Shown: positions 1-7,471, numbered from the stretch's first letter. The stretch is DNA of 12,017 nucleotides from Campylobacteraceae bacterium (GCA_027011025.1 JALVAU010000064.1:1-12017), one strand, 5' to 3'. Numbers and translations: made by a program. The notes: generated by a model not told the origin, from the sequence alone.

Positions 1-1
1 G

Positions 2-1186
2 GGTAAATCAGCTCAAATACCTCTATATGTCTGGCTACCTGATGCTATGGCGGGTCCTACACCGGTCTCTGCTTTAATTCACGCAGCTACCATGGTAACA
101 GCCGGTGTATATATGGTCGCTAGATTTCATTTTTTATATGATTTGATTCCAAATGTTGGACTTTTTATAGCTTATATCGGAGCATTTTCGGCTCTTTTTG
201 CAGCTATAATAGCCATGAGGCAGACAGATATAAAGAAGATATTGGCATATTCAACCATATCACAGTTAGGTTATATGTTTATAGCTGTTGGTTTAGGAGC
301 ATACTCCACAGGACTTTTTCATGTCTTTACGCATGCTTTCTTTAAAGCACTTCTCTTTATGAGTGCAGGAGCTATAATCATAGCCTTACATCATGAGCAA
401 AATATATTTAAAATGGGAGGTCTCAGAAAGAGACTTCCACTCATATATACAGTCATGTTGATTGCGACTCTCTCTATCAGCGGTATGCCACCTTTTGCCG
501 GATTTTTCAGCAAAGATGAGATACTGCTCAAAGCTTATATACACCACGAATATCTAATATATGCAATAGGTCTCCTAACAGCATCTCTTACGGCATACTA
601 TATGTTTAGACTCTTTTTTATCACCTTTGAGGGAAAAAATTATACAAACAAAAAGATTGAACCTCTTGGCTGGAGCATAAAAGCTCCATTAGTCATACTG
701 GCATTTGGAGCTGCATTTGCTGGATTTATAGGACTGCCAGAAGTAACCGGTGCTACAAACCTGATAGATGATTGGCTCAAAGTTTGGAGTGGATCATCTC
801 TACATGTAGAGCACTCCCAAGAGATTATCTTTATGAGTATAAGTGTTATTGCAGGTCTTGTGGGTATTGTTGTAGCTTATGTAAAATTTTTCAAATATGA
901 TTTTAATCAAGAAGTGAAATATTCAGGAATTATTTATAATAAATTCTATATAGATGAGTTATATGATGCTGTTTTTGTTAAGGGGCTTCAAAAGTTAAGT
1001 GTCTTCATAGCAGTAGTTGTAGATGATGGAGTCATAGATAAAACTGTGATGTCTCTATCAAATGGTTTTATAAATTTGGGTAGGAGAGTTGGTAGGATGC
1101 AGAGTGCAAACACAAGAGCTTATGCTTTTTTTATGTTGGTTGGGATAAGTAGTTTCAGCCTCTATTTGATATTGAAATTAGGATAG
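2..1186 (+). CDS. nuoL: NADH-quinone oxidoreductase subunit L, 3' part
   Basis: This is the largest antiporter-like membrane subunit of respiratory complex I, which couples quinone reduction to proton translocation in the inner membrane. The gene is cut by the window start: the frame is open from base 2, before the first ATG at 47, and reads GKSAQIPLYVWLPDAMAG, a family hallmark. The visible 395 residues correspond to roughly the last two thirds of a protein of about 610. Visible landmarks are the conserved channel Lys (visible residue 2), HAATMV (His at about 27), IKKILAYSTISQLGYM (about 77-92), HVFTHAFFK (about 107-115) and PPFAGFFSKDE (about 163-173). The C-terminal part should hold the long lateral helix that clamps NuoM and NuoN. 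nuoM starts 4 nt downstream. Identification is secure; the 5' end lies outside the window. Confidence 0.97.
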   Translation, partial: GKSAQIPLYVWLPDAMAGPTPVSALIHAATMVTAGVYMVARFHFLYDLIPNVGLFIAYIGAFSALFAAIIAMRQTDIKKILAYSTISQLGYMFIAVGLGAYSTGLFHVFTHAFFKALLFMSAGAIIIALHHEQNIFKMGGLRKRLPLIYTVMLIATLSISGMPPFAGFFSKDEILLKAYIHHEYLIYAIGLLTASLTAYYMFRLFFITFEGKNYTNKKIEPLGWSIKAPLVILAFGAAFAGFIGLPEVTGATNLIDDWLKVWSGSSLHVEHSQEIIFMSISVIAGLVGIVVAYVKFFKYDFNQEVKYSGIIYNKFYIDELYDAVFVKGLQKLSVFIAVVVDDGVIDKTVMSLSNGFINLGRRVGRMQSANTRAYAFFMLVGISSFSLYLILKLG

Positions 1187-1190
1187 TATC

Positions 1191-2675
1191 ATGGATATAG
1201 GACTCTTATCTTTCATCATATTTTTACCACTTGTTGTCTCATTTATCCTTTTGATTCTCCCTGTGGATATGAAAGTAACTAGAAATATAGCATTTGCCAC
1301 AACGGTTGTTGTTTTTCTACTCTCTTTGAGTATATTTTTTCAGTTCCGCTTGACTGATTATATGCAGTTCAGAGAATTTCATCCTTGGATCACCTCTTAT
1401 GGTATATACTATAGCTTGGGGGTTGATGGATTTTCTATGATAATTTTGATGTTGATTACTACTTTGATACCTCTTGGTTATCTCTTTTTATGGAAAACAA
1501 AAAAAGCAAAAGGTTATTGGGCTAGTATGCTTTTGATACAAACAGGTGTCACAGGTGCACTTCTCTCTTTGGATCTAGTCCTTTTTTACTTCTTTTGGGA
1601 ATCAATGCTTCTACCGGTTTTTATGATTATAGGGATTTATGGTACTGGAAACAGGATATTTTCTACTCTAAAAATTACCATCTATACTATTATGGGTTCT
1701 TTGTTTATGCTCGTTTCGATACTCTATTTAGGCGTTGCTTTCTATAATGAATTTGGGGTTTGGAGTTTTCAATTGAGTGATTTGGTTCAAATCACAATTT
1801 TATCAAATCTACAAAGGACACTTCTATTTTTTGGTTTTATGATAGCATTTGCCATAAAAATTCCTATCTTTCCTTTTCATACTTGGCTTATGCAGACATA
1901 CTCAAACTCACCCACAGGCGGTGTCTTTATACTATCGGCCATAATGGCAAAACTGGGCATTTATGGAATAGTTAGATTTGTTCTGCCTCTGTTTCCACAT
2001 CAATATGTAGAGTTTGCACCATATTTTGTTGGACTTGGTGTTTTTGGACTTATCTACTTTGGAATTGCCGCATTGATGCAGCAGAACATAAAGAGGATGT
2101 TTGCCTACTCATCAGCATCACACCTAGCCTTTATCACAGCGGGAATCTTCTCTCTTAATGCCTATGGTATGACAGGTGCAGCCTTTTTGATAGTTGCACA
2201 TGCTATGGCAACCGGAGGGCTATTTTTGCTGGTTGGAAATCTTGAATACTATCTGGGAATCAGAACCATATCGGGCTTAGGCGGTATCGCCAAAAAAGCA
2301 CCTTTTTTGACAGTTGCCTTTGCTTTGATGCTTCTTTGTATCGTAGGACTTCCTGGAACAAACGGTTTTGTCTCAGAACTGCTTATTATCTTAGGACTCT
2401 TCCAATATAACCACTATGTAGGGGTGATTTCTGCATTGACCGTTTTGGTTGCTGCTAGTTTTATGTTTTGGCTATTTCAAAGAGCTATACTTGTAAAAAC
2501 TAATAACGATATAAGCGAATTAAAGGATTTGGACAAAAAAGAGATATTCGGTATCTTCGGTCTAGGAGCAGTGATAATCGCTATGGGTATATATCCTCAC
2601 TGGTTCTTATATAAAATAGAACCAACCATACAGCACTATCTGTTAGATATATTAAAAGTGGGGGTTGCTTCATGA
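1191..2675 (+). CDS. nuoM: NADH-quinone oxidoreductase subunit M
   Basis: This is an antiporter-like proton-pumping subunit of complex I, 494 residues and full length for the family, with about 14 membrane segments. Key charged residues are in place: Glu137 in the helix reading FYFFWESMLLPVF, Lys223 in FAIKIPIFPFHTWL, and Lys254 in IMAKLGIYG. These match the Glu and Lys residues that carry protons in the E. coli subunit. The conserved stretch SNSPTGG follows the first Lys helix. The ATG lies 4 nt after the nuoL stop, and the 3' end overlaps nuoN by ATGA, consistent with translational coupling in the nuoL-nuoM-nuoN order. Nothing is missing or broken. Confidence 0.97.
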   Translation: MDIGLLSFIIFLPLVVSFILLILPVDMKVTRNIAFATTVVVFLLSLSIFFQFRLTDYMQFREFHPWITSYGIYYSLGVDGFSMIILMLITTLIPLGYLFLWKTKKAKGYWASMLLIQTGVTGALLSLDLVLFYFFWESMLLPVFMIIGIYGTGNRIFSTLKITIYTIMGSLFMLVSILYLGVAFYNEFGVWSFQLSDLVQITILSNLQRTLLFFGFMIAFAIKIPIFPFHTWLMQTYSNSPTGGVFILSAIMAKLGIYGIVRFVLPLFPHQYVEFAPYFVGLGVFGLIYFGIAALMQQNIKRMFAYSSASHLAFITAGIFSLNAYGMTGAAFLIVAHAMATGGLFLLVGNLEYYLGIRTISGLGGIAKKAPFLTVAFALMLLCIVGLPGTNGFVSELLIILGLFQYNHYVGVISALTVLVAASFMFWLFQRAILVKTNNDISELKDLDKKEIFGIFGLGAVIIAMGIYPHWFLYKIEPTIQHYLLDILKVGVAS

Positions 2676-4171
2676 AATATGATGATATAATCTATCTATT
2701 ACCTCTTATATCAGTTGGCACAGGAGCTGTAGTTTTGATGTTGCTAAGCCCAATTAAAAGCTTTAACATCTCAAAACTCTCTTGGGTTGCCCTGTTTTTT
2801 CTAATTTTATCATTTATAACAAATGCTCTAAATTTTGGAGAGGTCTATTCTGTAACTCCTTTTGCTCATCTCTTCTCTTCCATGTTTGTTATTGATACCT
2901 TTTCGGGCTACTTTACCTCTATTATTATAGCCGGTGGCATAGTCACTGTTCTGGTTGGAACTCACTATTTTGATAAGTCAGACATGCTAAGAGGAGAGAT
3001 ATTCTCTTTGCTTCTTTTTTCTGTATTTGGAATGATACTTCTTGTAGAGACAAAAGAGCTCTTTAGCTCCTTTATCGCTTTAGAAATTGCTTCAATATCT
3101 ATATATATTCTTGTGGGATTTCAAAAAAATTACACAAGAAGGGTTGAGGGAAGTTTTAGGTATCTCATACTTGGCTCTATGGCTAGTATTATGTTTTTAC
3201 TAGGGATCGTACTTATATATGCAGGCACAAAAAGCACTAATATAATCGAAATATCAAATTATTTAGCTTCACATAAATCACAAGATATGACTCTTGTGAT
3301 AACTGGTGGTATGCTTATACTCATAACATTTCTTTTTAAAATAGCAGCATTCCCTTTTCAAAATTGGTCTATGGATGTATATGATGGAGCACCTCTGCCG
3401 ATAACTGCTTTTATGGCATCAACCTTTAAAGTCGCTATATTTGGTTTTATACTTAGATTTATACTTGTTGATTTTCATGAACTGAAAAATGCATGGAGTG
3501 ATATACTCTTTTATGTAGCTATTTTAACCATGCTTTATGGTAGTTTTTTGGCGGTTTTTCAAACGAGCTTAAAAAGAATGCTTGCCGCTTCAAGCATAGT
3601 TCATACCGGTTATCTTCTCATAGCATTTGTCTCTATAAACAGTATAGGTGAGAGTGCTGCAACTTCCATAATATTCTATCTTATTGCATATTTTCTATCC
3701 TCTATGGGTGCATTTGGTATGCTATCATATATAGCCTCAGATGACCACTTAAGAGTTACTTATGAAGATTTTAGAGGTTTTTCACATATAAGACCATATA
3801 TGGCTGCTATGATGAGTATATTTATGCTCTCTCTTGCGGGTATCCCCTCAACTATCGGATTTATAGGAAAATTTTATATATTTGTAGGCGCAATTGAGTC
3901 AGGCTATACGCTCTTGGCTGTTATCGGAATACTTGCTACATTTATATCTGTTTATTACTATTTTAAACTTATAGCTCTTATGTATTTTTATCCTAGTTCA
4001 GAGATGACAAATGTTCCACCACTAAAAGGAATACCACCGCTTATCATAGCAGTAATGGCTGTTTTAATTATCTGGGGAGGAGTTGGAAATACTTTGATAT
4101 CCTATTTCCCCGGTATAGACTTCTTAATTGATACTGCAAAATTTGCATATCAGTCACTATTTATAGGATAA
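2672..4171 (+). CDS. nuoN: NADH-quinone oxidoreductase subunit N
   Basis: This is the third antiporter-like subunit of complex I, 499 residues, entirely membrane-embedded and of normal length. The proton-path residues of the family are visible: Glu138 in SSFIALEIASISIYILVG, Lys223 in LFKIAAFPFQNW, and Lys253 in ASTFKVAIFG. The motif DVYDGAPLPITAFMA follows the first Lys helix. The start overlaps the nuoM stop (ATGA at 2672-2675). It is normally the last gene of the nuo operon. Here the stop is only 2 nt before the start of rsmG, so there is no room for a terminator and the complex I transcript probably continues into rsmG and the genes after it. Confidence 0.97.
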   Translation: MKYDDIIYLLPLISVGTGAVVLMLLSPIKSFNISKLSWVALFFLILSFITNALNFGEVYSVTPFAHLFSSMFVIDTFSGYFTSIIIAGGIVTVLVGTHYFDKSDMLRGEIFSLLLFSVFGMILLVETKELFSSFIALEIASISIYILVGFQKNYTRRVEGSFRYLILGSMASIMFLLGIVLIYAGTKSTNIIEISNYLASHKSQDMTLVITGGMLILITFLFKIAAFPFQNWSMDVYDGAPLPITAFMASTFKVAIFGFILRFILVDFHELKNAWSDILFYVAILTMLYGSFLAVFQTSLKRMLAASSIVHTGYLLIAFVSINSIGESAATSIIFYLIAYFLSSMGAFGMLSYIASDDHLRVTYEDFRGFSHIRPYMAAMMSIFMLSLAGIPSTIGFIGKFYIFVGAIESGYTLLAVIGILATFISVYYYFKLIALMYFYPSSEMTNVPPLKGIPPLIIAVMAVLIIWGGVGNTLISYFPGIDFLIDTAKFAYQSLFIG

Positions 4172-4173
4172 CA

Positions 4174-4752
4174 ATGGATATAAAACAAACAAACAGATAT
4201 ATCAAACCAGACAATTTTGATAAAAATTGTAAAATTTTTACTGAATTGATACTAAAATACAATAAAATTCACAACATAACCGGTGCAAAAAGTGCAAAAC
4301 AGATAGAGGAAAATATAGTTGACAGTATCTACCCAATAAAGTTTTTAAATAAAAAAATCAAATCTGCCATAGACATAGGAACAGGAGCAGGATTTCCCGG
4401 TCTCATACTTGCCATGTATCTAAAAGAGGTAAATTTTACCCTTTTTGAGCCTATAAAAAAGAGAAGTTCTTTTTTACATTTGGCAAAAAGCGCTTTGGAT
4501 TTAGAAAATGTTGATATAATTTCACAAAGAGTTGAAGAGATTGAAGCTTTTGATGTTGATTTGATATCTTCAAGAGCGGTTACAAAAACTAGTCTACTTA
4601 TAGATATATGCAAAGATTTTATATCCAAAGATACAATTTTACTCTTTTACAAAGGCTCAAATGTGGATGAAGAGATAAAAGATATAAAAAATTATCAAAT
4701 CCACAAAAGAGGTAATCGGCAATATCTGTTTATAGAGGATTTGACAACATGA
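4174..4752 (+). CDS. rsmG: 16S rRNA (guanine-527-N7)-methyltransferase
   Basis: RsmG (GidB) uses S-adenosylmethionine to methylate N7 of G527 in 16S rRNA; loss of this methylation is known to give low-level streptomycin resistance. The protein has 192 residues, a little shorter than the about 207 of E. coli. Visible features are NKIHNITGAK near residues 30-39, the SAM-binding loop AIDIGTGAGFPGL (65-77), FEPIKKRSSFL (91-101), and SSRAV (132-136), which matches the conserved Arg-containing motif of the family. It starts 2 nt after the nuoN stop and its own stop overlaps the next gene by ATGA. It therefore appears to be translated from the tail of the complex I transcript. A short antisense open frame inside it is a shadow. 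Confidence 0.95.
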   Translation: MDIKQTNRYIKPDNFDKNCKIFTELILKYNKIHNITGAKSAKQIEENIVDSIYPIKFLNKKIKSAIDIGTGAGFPGLILAMYLKEVNFTLFEPIKKRSSFLHLAKSALDLENVDIISQRVEEIEAFDVDLISSRAVTKTSLLIDICKDFISKDTILLFYKGSNVDEEIKDIKNYQIHKRGNRQYLFIEDLTT

Positions 4753-4973
4753 TTTTTAAATTATTGGTTTTCGCGGTAGTTATTTTTATAGTTTATACAC
4801 TGTTTTTTAAAAGTAGCAGAGGAAAAGTAGAGCAGCCCAAAAAGAAAAATAGACAAAATGAGAGTGATACTATGGTAGAGTGTGTAAAATGCTCTGTTTT
4901 TGTCAGTGAAAAAGATGCCATCATAAAAGATGGGAGGTTTTACTGCTCAAAAGAGTGTGCAGGTTTGAAGTGA
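4749..4973 (+). CDS. PP0621-like membrane-anchored zinc-ribbon protein
   Basis: This is a 74-residue protein. An N-terminal hydrophobic segment (about 2-20) is followed by a Lys-rich linker (21-40) and a small C-terminal treble-cleft or zinc-ribbon-like domain with Cys45, Cys48, Cys66 and Cys70 (C-x2-C-x17-C-x3-C). The ending YCSKEC resembles the PP0621 family of short uncharacterised bacterial proteins. The predicted topology is a single membrane anchor with the metal-binding domain in the cytoplasm, judged by the positive charges after the helix. It overlaps rsmG by ATGA and the next gene by TGATG. No function is known. The family call comes from pattern recognition and the metal binding is inferred from the four Cys. 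Confidence 0.78.
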   Translation: MIFKLLVFAVVIFIVYTLFFKSSRGKVEQPKKKNRQNESDTMVECVKCSVFVSEKDAIIKDGRFYCSKECAGLK

Positions 4974-5332
4974 TGGAGATATTTGGTCACGACTTCATAG
5001 AAAATAGAAAATTTTATTTCATAAAAAATATAGAAGATATAAAGAACACATCTCCAAACTCTATAATTTTTATTGATTTTGATAAAGAGCTTATAAGGTA
5101 TTGCAAAAATCAAGGTATTGATTTTGGAGTTAAGGTATCAAATATAAAAGAGCTGATTCTATCAAGTGCTTCAAACAGTTCATTTCTGTTAGTAGATAAA
5201 GACTTCTCCAAAGAGGCTCAAAACATAGCAAATGAGTACATGTTTGATGCAAAAATTCTGCTTTTGGGCAAAAGTGAAGATGATATAGAGTTTTGTGCAA
5301 AAAATACTATAGACGGTATAGTTTTAGATTGA
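4973..5332 (+). CDS. conserved hypothetical protein (119 aa)
   Basis: I do not recognise this protein. It is 119 residues long, soluble, without membrane segments or a signal peptide, and has an alternating beta/alpha look (SIIFIDFDK, SSFLLVDKDF, AKILLLGKSEDD, IDGIVLD). That pattern suggests a small alpha/beta fold, perhaps Rossmann-like or NYN/response-regulator-like, without diagnostic catalytic residues. I chose the ATG at 4973, which overlaps the preceding TGA as TGATG. An upstream GTG at 4955 is in frame but would add only six residues that overlap the zinc-ribbon gene. It is the last gene of the nuo-rsmG run. An 18-bp repeat begins in its stop codon. Confidence 0.7.
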   Translation: MEIFGHDFIENRKFYFIKNIEDIKNTSPNSIIFIDFDKELIRYCKNQGIDFGVKVSNIKELILSSASNSSFLLVDKDFSKEAQNIANEYMFDAKILLLGKSEDDIEFCAKNTIDGIVLD

Positions 5333-5348
5333 GCAATTTTATTCTATA
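5331..5348 (+). repeat. 18-bp direct repeat, left copy
   Basis: GAGCAATTTTATTCTATA occurs here and again, identically, at 6141-6158. The left copy begins inside the TGA stop of the preceding gene and runs into the araC upstream region. The right copy lies in the last codons of araC. The identity ends abruptly at both sides. The pair brackets araC at a spacing of 810 bp. Confidence 0.8.
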
Positions 5349-5373
5349 ATACTACACTCTTTTTTGATATAAT
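5345..5373 (+). promoter_or_regulatory. putative araC promoter region with two TATAAT boxes
   Basis: Two perfect -10 hexamers lie in the 47-bp gap before araC, at 5345-5350 and 5368-5373. The second is preceded by a T-run and reads TTTTTTGATATAAT, the T-rich, -35-less style known for vegetative promoters in Campylobacterota. The second box would start transcription at about 5380, on the annotated ATG itself, giving a leaderless mRNA or implying a start at 5404. The first box would leave a leader of about 23 nt. Which one is used cannot be decided from the sequence. Confidence 0.5.
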
Positions 5374-5379
5374 GCTTTC

Positions 5380-6165
5380 ATGCTTAAATTTTTACAAAAC
5401 ACTATGTTTGAAAATACAAAATCTTCAAACGAAAATTTTGAGAAACACTATCATAATACTTATACCATAGGATTGACATATAAAGGTTTTTTAAAATCAT
5501 ACAACCTAAATCAAGATTTTGAATCCTACGAGTACTCTTGCAGGGTAAATAATCCAAATGAAATCCACAGTGGCGTCTCTCATCACTGGTCACATGTAAA
5601 TTTTTACCCAAGGGTAGAGTTGCTATCAAAGGTATATGAACAGATATTTTTTGAAAAAAGAGTCCCTATATTTGAAAAACATATCATAGATGATAAAGTA
5701 CTATTTATGAAGCTAAACAATTTTTTTCATCTTATCTGCGAAAACCAAGAGATTATGCCAATAGAGACGGCTCTCATAGATGCCCTCTCCTACCTCATAC
5801 TAAATTACACATCTTATGTAAAATTAGATTGTGATATGACACATGATAAAAAAATTATCTACCAAACACTAGATTTTATAAGTGATTATATTGACAAAAA
5901 TATAACACTAGATATGCTCGCAAAAAACTCATCTATGAGCAAATACCATTTTTTAAGGGCCTTTAAAAAAGAGGTTGGTATGACTCCACATCTTTTTATC
6001 ATCAATGAAAAGATAAACAGAGCAAATCAATTGATACAAGAAGGTATGCCCATCAGTGAAGCAAGCCTCAATGTTGGTTTTAGCGACCAATCACACTTTA
6101 CACGAAATTTCAAAAAATACTTCGGATATACCCCCAAAAAGAGCAATTTTATTCTATACAATTAA
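5380..6165 (+). CDS. AraC-family transcriptional regulator
   Basis: This is a 261-residue regulator of the AraC/XylS type. The N-terminal half is a cupin-like sensor domain (HYHNTYTIG about 22-31 and NNPNEIHSG about 57-65 are typical strands). The C-terminal half has two helix-turn-helix units, at about 174-196 (ITLDMLAKNSSMSKYHFLRA) and about 224-246 (PISEASLNVGFSDQSHFTRN), ending in the family signature FKKYFGYTPKK. The effector is unknown. The next gene in the same direction is an EamA transporter, so the usual inference is that it controls that transporter in response to a small molecule. The ATG at 5380 has no good ribosome site. The ATG at 5404 would give a 253-residue protein that keeps the whole cupin. 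It is flanked by an 18-bp direct repeat, the right copy encoding its last residues. Confidence 0.92.
   Translation: MLKFLQNTMFENTKSSNENFEKHYHNTYTIGLTYKGFLKSYNLNQDFESYEYSCRVNNPNEIHSGVSHHWSHVNFYPRVELLSKVYEQIFFEKRVPIFEKHIIDDKVLFMKLNNFFHLICENQEIMPIETALIDALSYLILNYTSYVKLDCDMTHDKKIIYQTLDFISDYIDKNITLDMLAKNSSMSKYHFLRAFKKEVGMTPHLFIINEKINRANQLIQEGMPISEASLNVGFSDQSHFTRNFKKYFGYTPKKSNFILYN
6141..6158 (+). repeat. 18-bp direct repeat, right copy
   Basis: This is an exact copy of 5331-5348. Here it is coding, specifying roughly Ser-Asn-Phe-Ile-Leu-Tyr at the C-terminus of the AraC protein. The shorter string ATTCTATA repeats once more at 6165-6172, just after the araC stop. Confidence 0.8.
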
Positions 6166-6206
6166 TTCTATAAGTGCTAAACTATCATAAAAAAGAGAGT
6201 ACTGTT

Positions 6207-7100
6207 ATGCTTGAAAAAAATAAAAATCTGCTATATATCCTGCTCTTTTTTGCCATGATAGGATGGGGAGCCTCTTGGGTCAATGCAAAGGTTTTAAGTC
6301 GCTATATAGATGCTTACGAGATGATATTTTTTCGTTTTTCTATTACAGGATTTTTTATGATTCCTATAATTATATATTTTAAAAAATCTTTTAAAATCGA
6401 TCTTAGGAGCTTTATCGTAGCTTTTCTTGCATCAGTAGCCTTTATAACCTATATGAAATACTACTTTATGGGTACAAAATACGGCACAGCCTCACTAGGA
6501 GGTGCTTTTGTTACTACTTTGGTTCCTATTATCACTTTTCTATTTTTGGCTATGTTAGGAGAGAAAAAACTAAAAAAAAGAGACTATTTTGCTCTTGTTT
6601 TAGGAGCATTGGGAGTCTTGACTATGCTAAATATTTGGAATTCTAGCCTAAAAGATTTGTTAGTCATTCAAAACCTCTACTTTTTATTAGCATCTGTACT
6701 GTGGCCTATTTTTACCATAATCAGCTCAAAATCAAAAGCAATTTCACCCTTAGTCTTTAGCTTTTATCTCTATATGATAACTATCGTACTTGATGGTATC
6801 TTTTTTGTAGATTTTAAAACTATAGCCTATCAATCTTTTGATTTTTATTTTTGGCTAAATCTACTAATACTCTCAATCATAAGTTCAGTCTATTCCAATA
6901 CCATCTATTTTATCGGCATAGAGAAACTAGGGGCTGCCAATGTAAGCTCATTTATATTTTTAGTCCCATTCTCAGCGATTATTCTAAGTGCTATTTTTCT
7001 AAAAGAGCATATAAGTATCTCTATCATCATAGGCACGATAATGACTATATGGGCTATTAAAATACTAAACAACATAAAGTTTATCAAACATAGATACTAA
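6207..7100 (+). CDS. EamA-family (DMT superfamily) transporter
   Basis: This is an inner-membrane permease of the drug/metabolite transporter superfamily, with 297 residues and about ten hydrophobic segments arranged as two EamA repeats (about residues 8-135 and 150-285). Repeat hallmarks are WGASWVNAKV near the N-terminus, the first-repeat ending GEKKLKKRDYFALVLGALGVL, and in the second repeat GIEKLGAANVSSFIFLVPFSAII followed by FLKEHISISIIIGTIMTIWAI. The substrate cannot be told from sequence; relatives export amino acids or metabolites. I chose the ATG at 6207 because AAAGAGAG sits about 8 nt upstream. An in-frame GTG at 6174 lacks a ribosome site and would add 11 polar residues before the first helix. 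It follows araC by 41 bp and probably shares its transcript. Confidence 0.92.
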   Translation: MLEKNKNLLYILLFFAMIGWGASWVNAKVLSRYIDAYEMIFFRFSITGFFMIPIIIYFKKSFKIDLRSFIVAFLASVAFITYMKYYFMGTKYGTASLGGAFVTTLVPIITFLFLAMLGEKKLKKRDYFALVLGALGVLTMLNIWNSSLKDLLVIQNLYFLLASVLWPIFTIISSKSKAISPLVFSFYLYMITIVLDGIFFVDFKTIAYQSFDFYFWLNLLILSIISSVYSNTIYFIGIEKLGAANVSSFIFLVPFSAIILSAIFLKEHISISIIIGTIMTIWAIKILNNIKFIKHRY

Positions 7101-7120
7101 ATTTAGGGCACCTCTAAATT
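7100..7120 (+). terminator. possible weak terminator hairpin after the EamA gene
   Basis: AATTTAGGG (7100-7108) can pair with CTCTAAATT (7112-7120) around the loop CAC, forming nine pairs with one G-U. It starts at the stop codon of the transporter gene. No proper T-run follows (CTCTCTTGACTTTT), so intrinsic termination would be weak. It lies just upstream of the -35 box of the next operon. Confidence 0.33.
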
Positions 7121-7125
7121 CTCTC

Positions 7126-7154
7126 TTGACTTTTGAACATATGTTCGATATAAT
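7126..7154 (+). promoter_or_regulatory. sigma70-type promoter of the DUF134-MRP-NifX operon
   Basis: TTGACT (7126-7131) and a perfect TATAAT (7149-7154) are separated by exactly 17 bp, an unusually complete vegetative promoter for this sequence style. Transcription would start near 7161, leaving a leader of about 23 nt before the ATG at 7184. The ribosome site AAAAGG (7171-7176) stands 7 nt before that ATG. No sigma54-type TGGCAC-N5-TTGC element is seen in 7101-7183. Confidence 0.82.
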
Positions 7155-7173
7155 TTCGCACATATGTTCAAAA
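7131..7173 (+). promoter_or_regulatory. operator-like 14-bp inverted repeat around the -10 box
   Basis: TTTTGAACATATGT (7131-7144) and ACATATGTTCAAAA (7160-7173) are perfect reverse complements with a 15-bp centre that holds the -10 hexamer. The left arm continues into a complete 12-bp palindrome GAACATATGTTC (7135-7146) within the promoter spacer. The right arm has a core palindrome ACATATGT at the expected transcription start. Protein binding at either arm would block RNA polymerase, so repression is the simplest reading. The nearest candidate regulator is the DUF134 protein encoded immediately downstream. GAACA-TGTTC arms also resemble those bound by ArsR/SmtB-type repressors, but no such gene is in the window. 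Confidence 0.75.
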
Positions 7174-7183
7174 AGGCTATAAA

Positions 7184-7471
7184 ATGAATCCTTGCGGAAG
7201 AAGACGAAAAAATAGAAATATAAATGCTGACCATAGTGAAATCTGCTTTAAACCATGTGGAGTTAGAGGGGATTTACTACAGAGTGTTGTTATGTATGAA
7301 GATGAGATGGAAGCCATAAGACTCTCAGATTTTGAATCTTTATACCAACAAGAGTGTGCAGATAAGATGAATATATCTCGTCCTACCTTCTCAAGACTCA
7401 TAGAATCTGCTAGAAAAAAGATAGCCGATGCCCTTTTGAATCATAAAATTTTAGAAGTACAGGAGAGATGA
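7184..7471 (+). CDS. DUF134-family DNA-binding protein
   Basis: This is a 95-residue putative regulator with a sigma70-region-4-like helix-turn-helix. Family landmarks are Arg-rich GRRRKNR (5-11), CFKPCGV (21-27), VVMYEDEMEAIRLSDFESLYQQECADKM (35-62) and the recognition segment NISRPTFSRLIESARKKIADAL (63-84). DUF134 proteins are common in archaea and anaerobes and are often encoded beside NifX-like and MRP-type genes, as here. The Cys residues at 4, 21 and 25, close to the Arg-rich start, could bind a metal or Fe-S cluster, but this is inference. It is the first gene after the promoter and inverted repeat, which suggests autoregulation of the operon. Its stop overlaps the next gene as TGATG. 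Confidence 0.88.
   Translation: MNPCGRRRKNRNINADHSEICFKPCGVRGDLLQSVVMYEDEMEAIRLSDFESLYQQECADKMNISRPTFSRLIESARKKIADALLNHKILEVQER

Noticed and set aside
798..811. 14-bp palindrome CTCTACATGTAGAG, repeated at 11923-11936, with a partial copy near 8970
   Set aside because: In all three places it encodes Leu/Ile-His-Val-Glu in the same reading frame with the same preferred codons, so a coding coincidence explains it better than an operator.
2716..2721. TGGCAC strings (also 11034-11039) as sigma54 -24 elements
   Set aside because: Both lie inside coding sequence and neither has the TTGC/GC -12 element at the needed spacing.
6174..6206. GTG start for the EamA transporter
   Set aside because: It lacks a ribosome site, while AAAGAGAG precedes the ATG at 6207. 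The extra residues are polar and not typical of the family.
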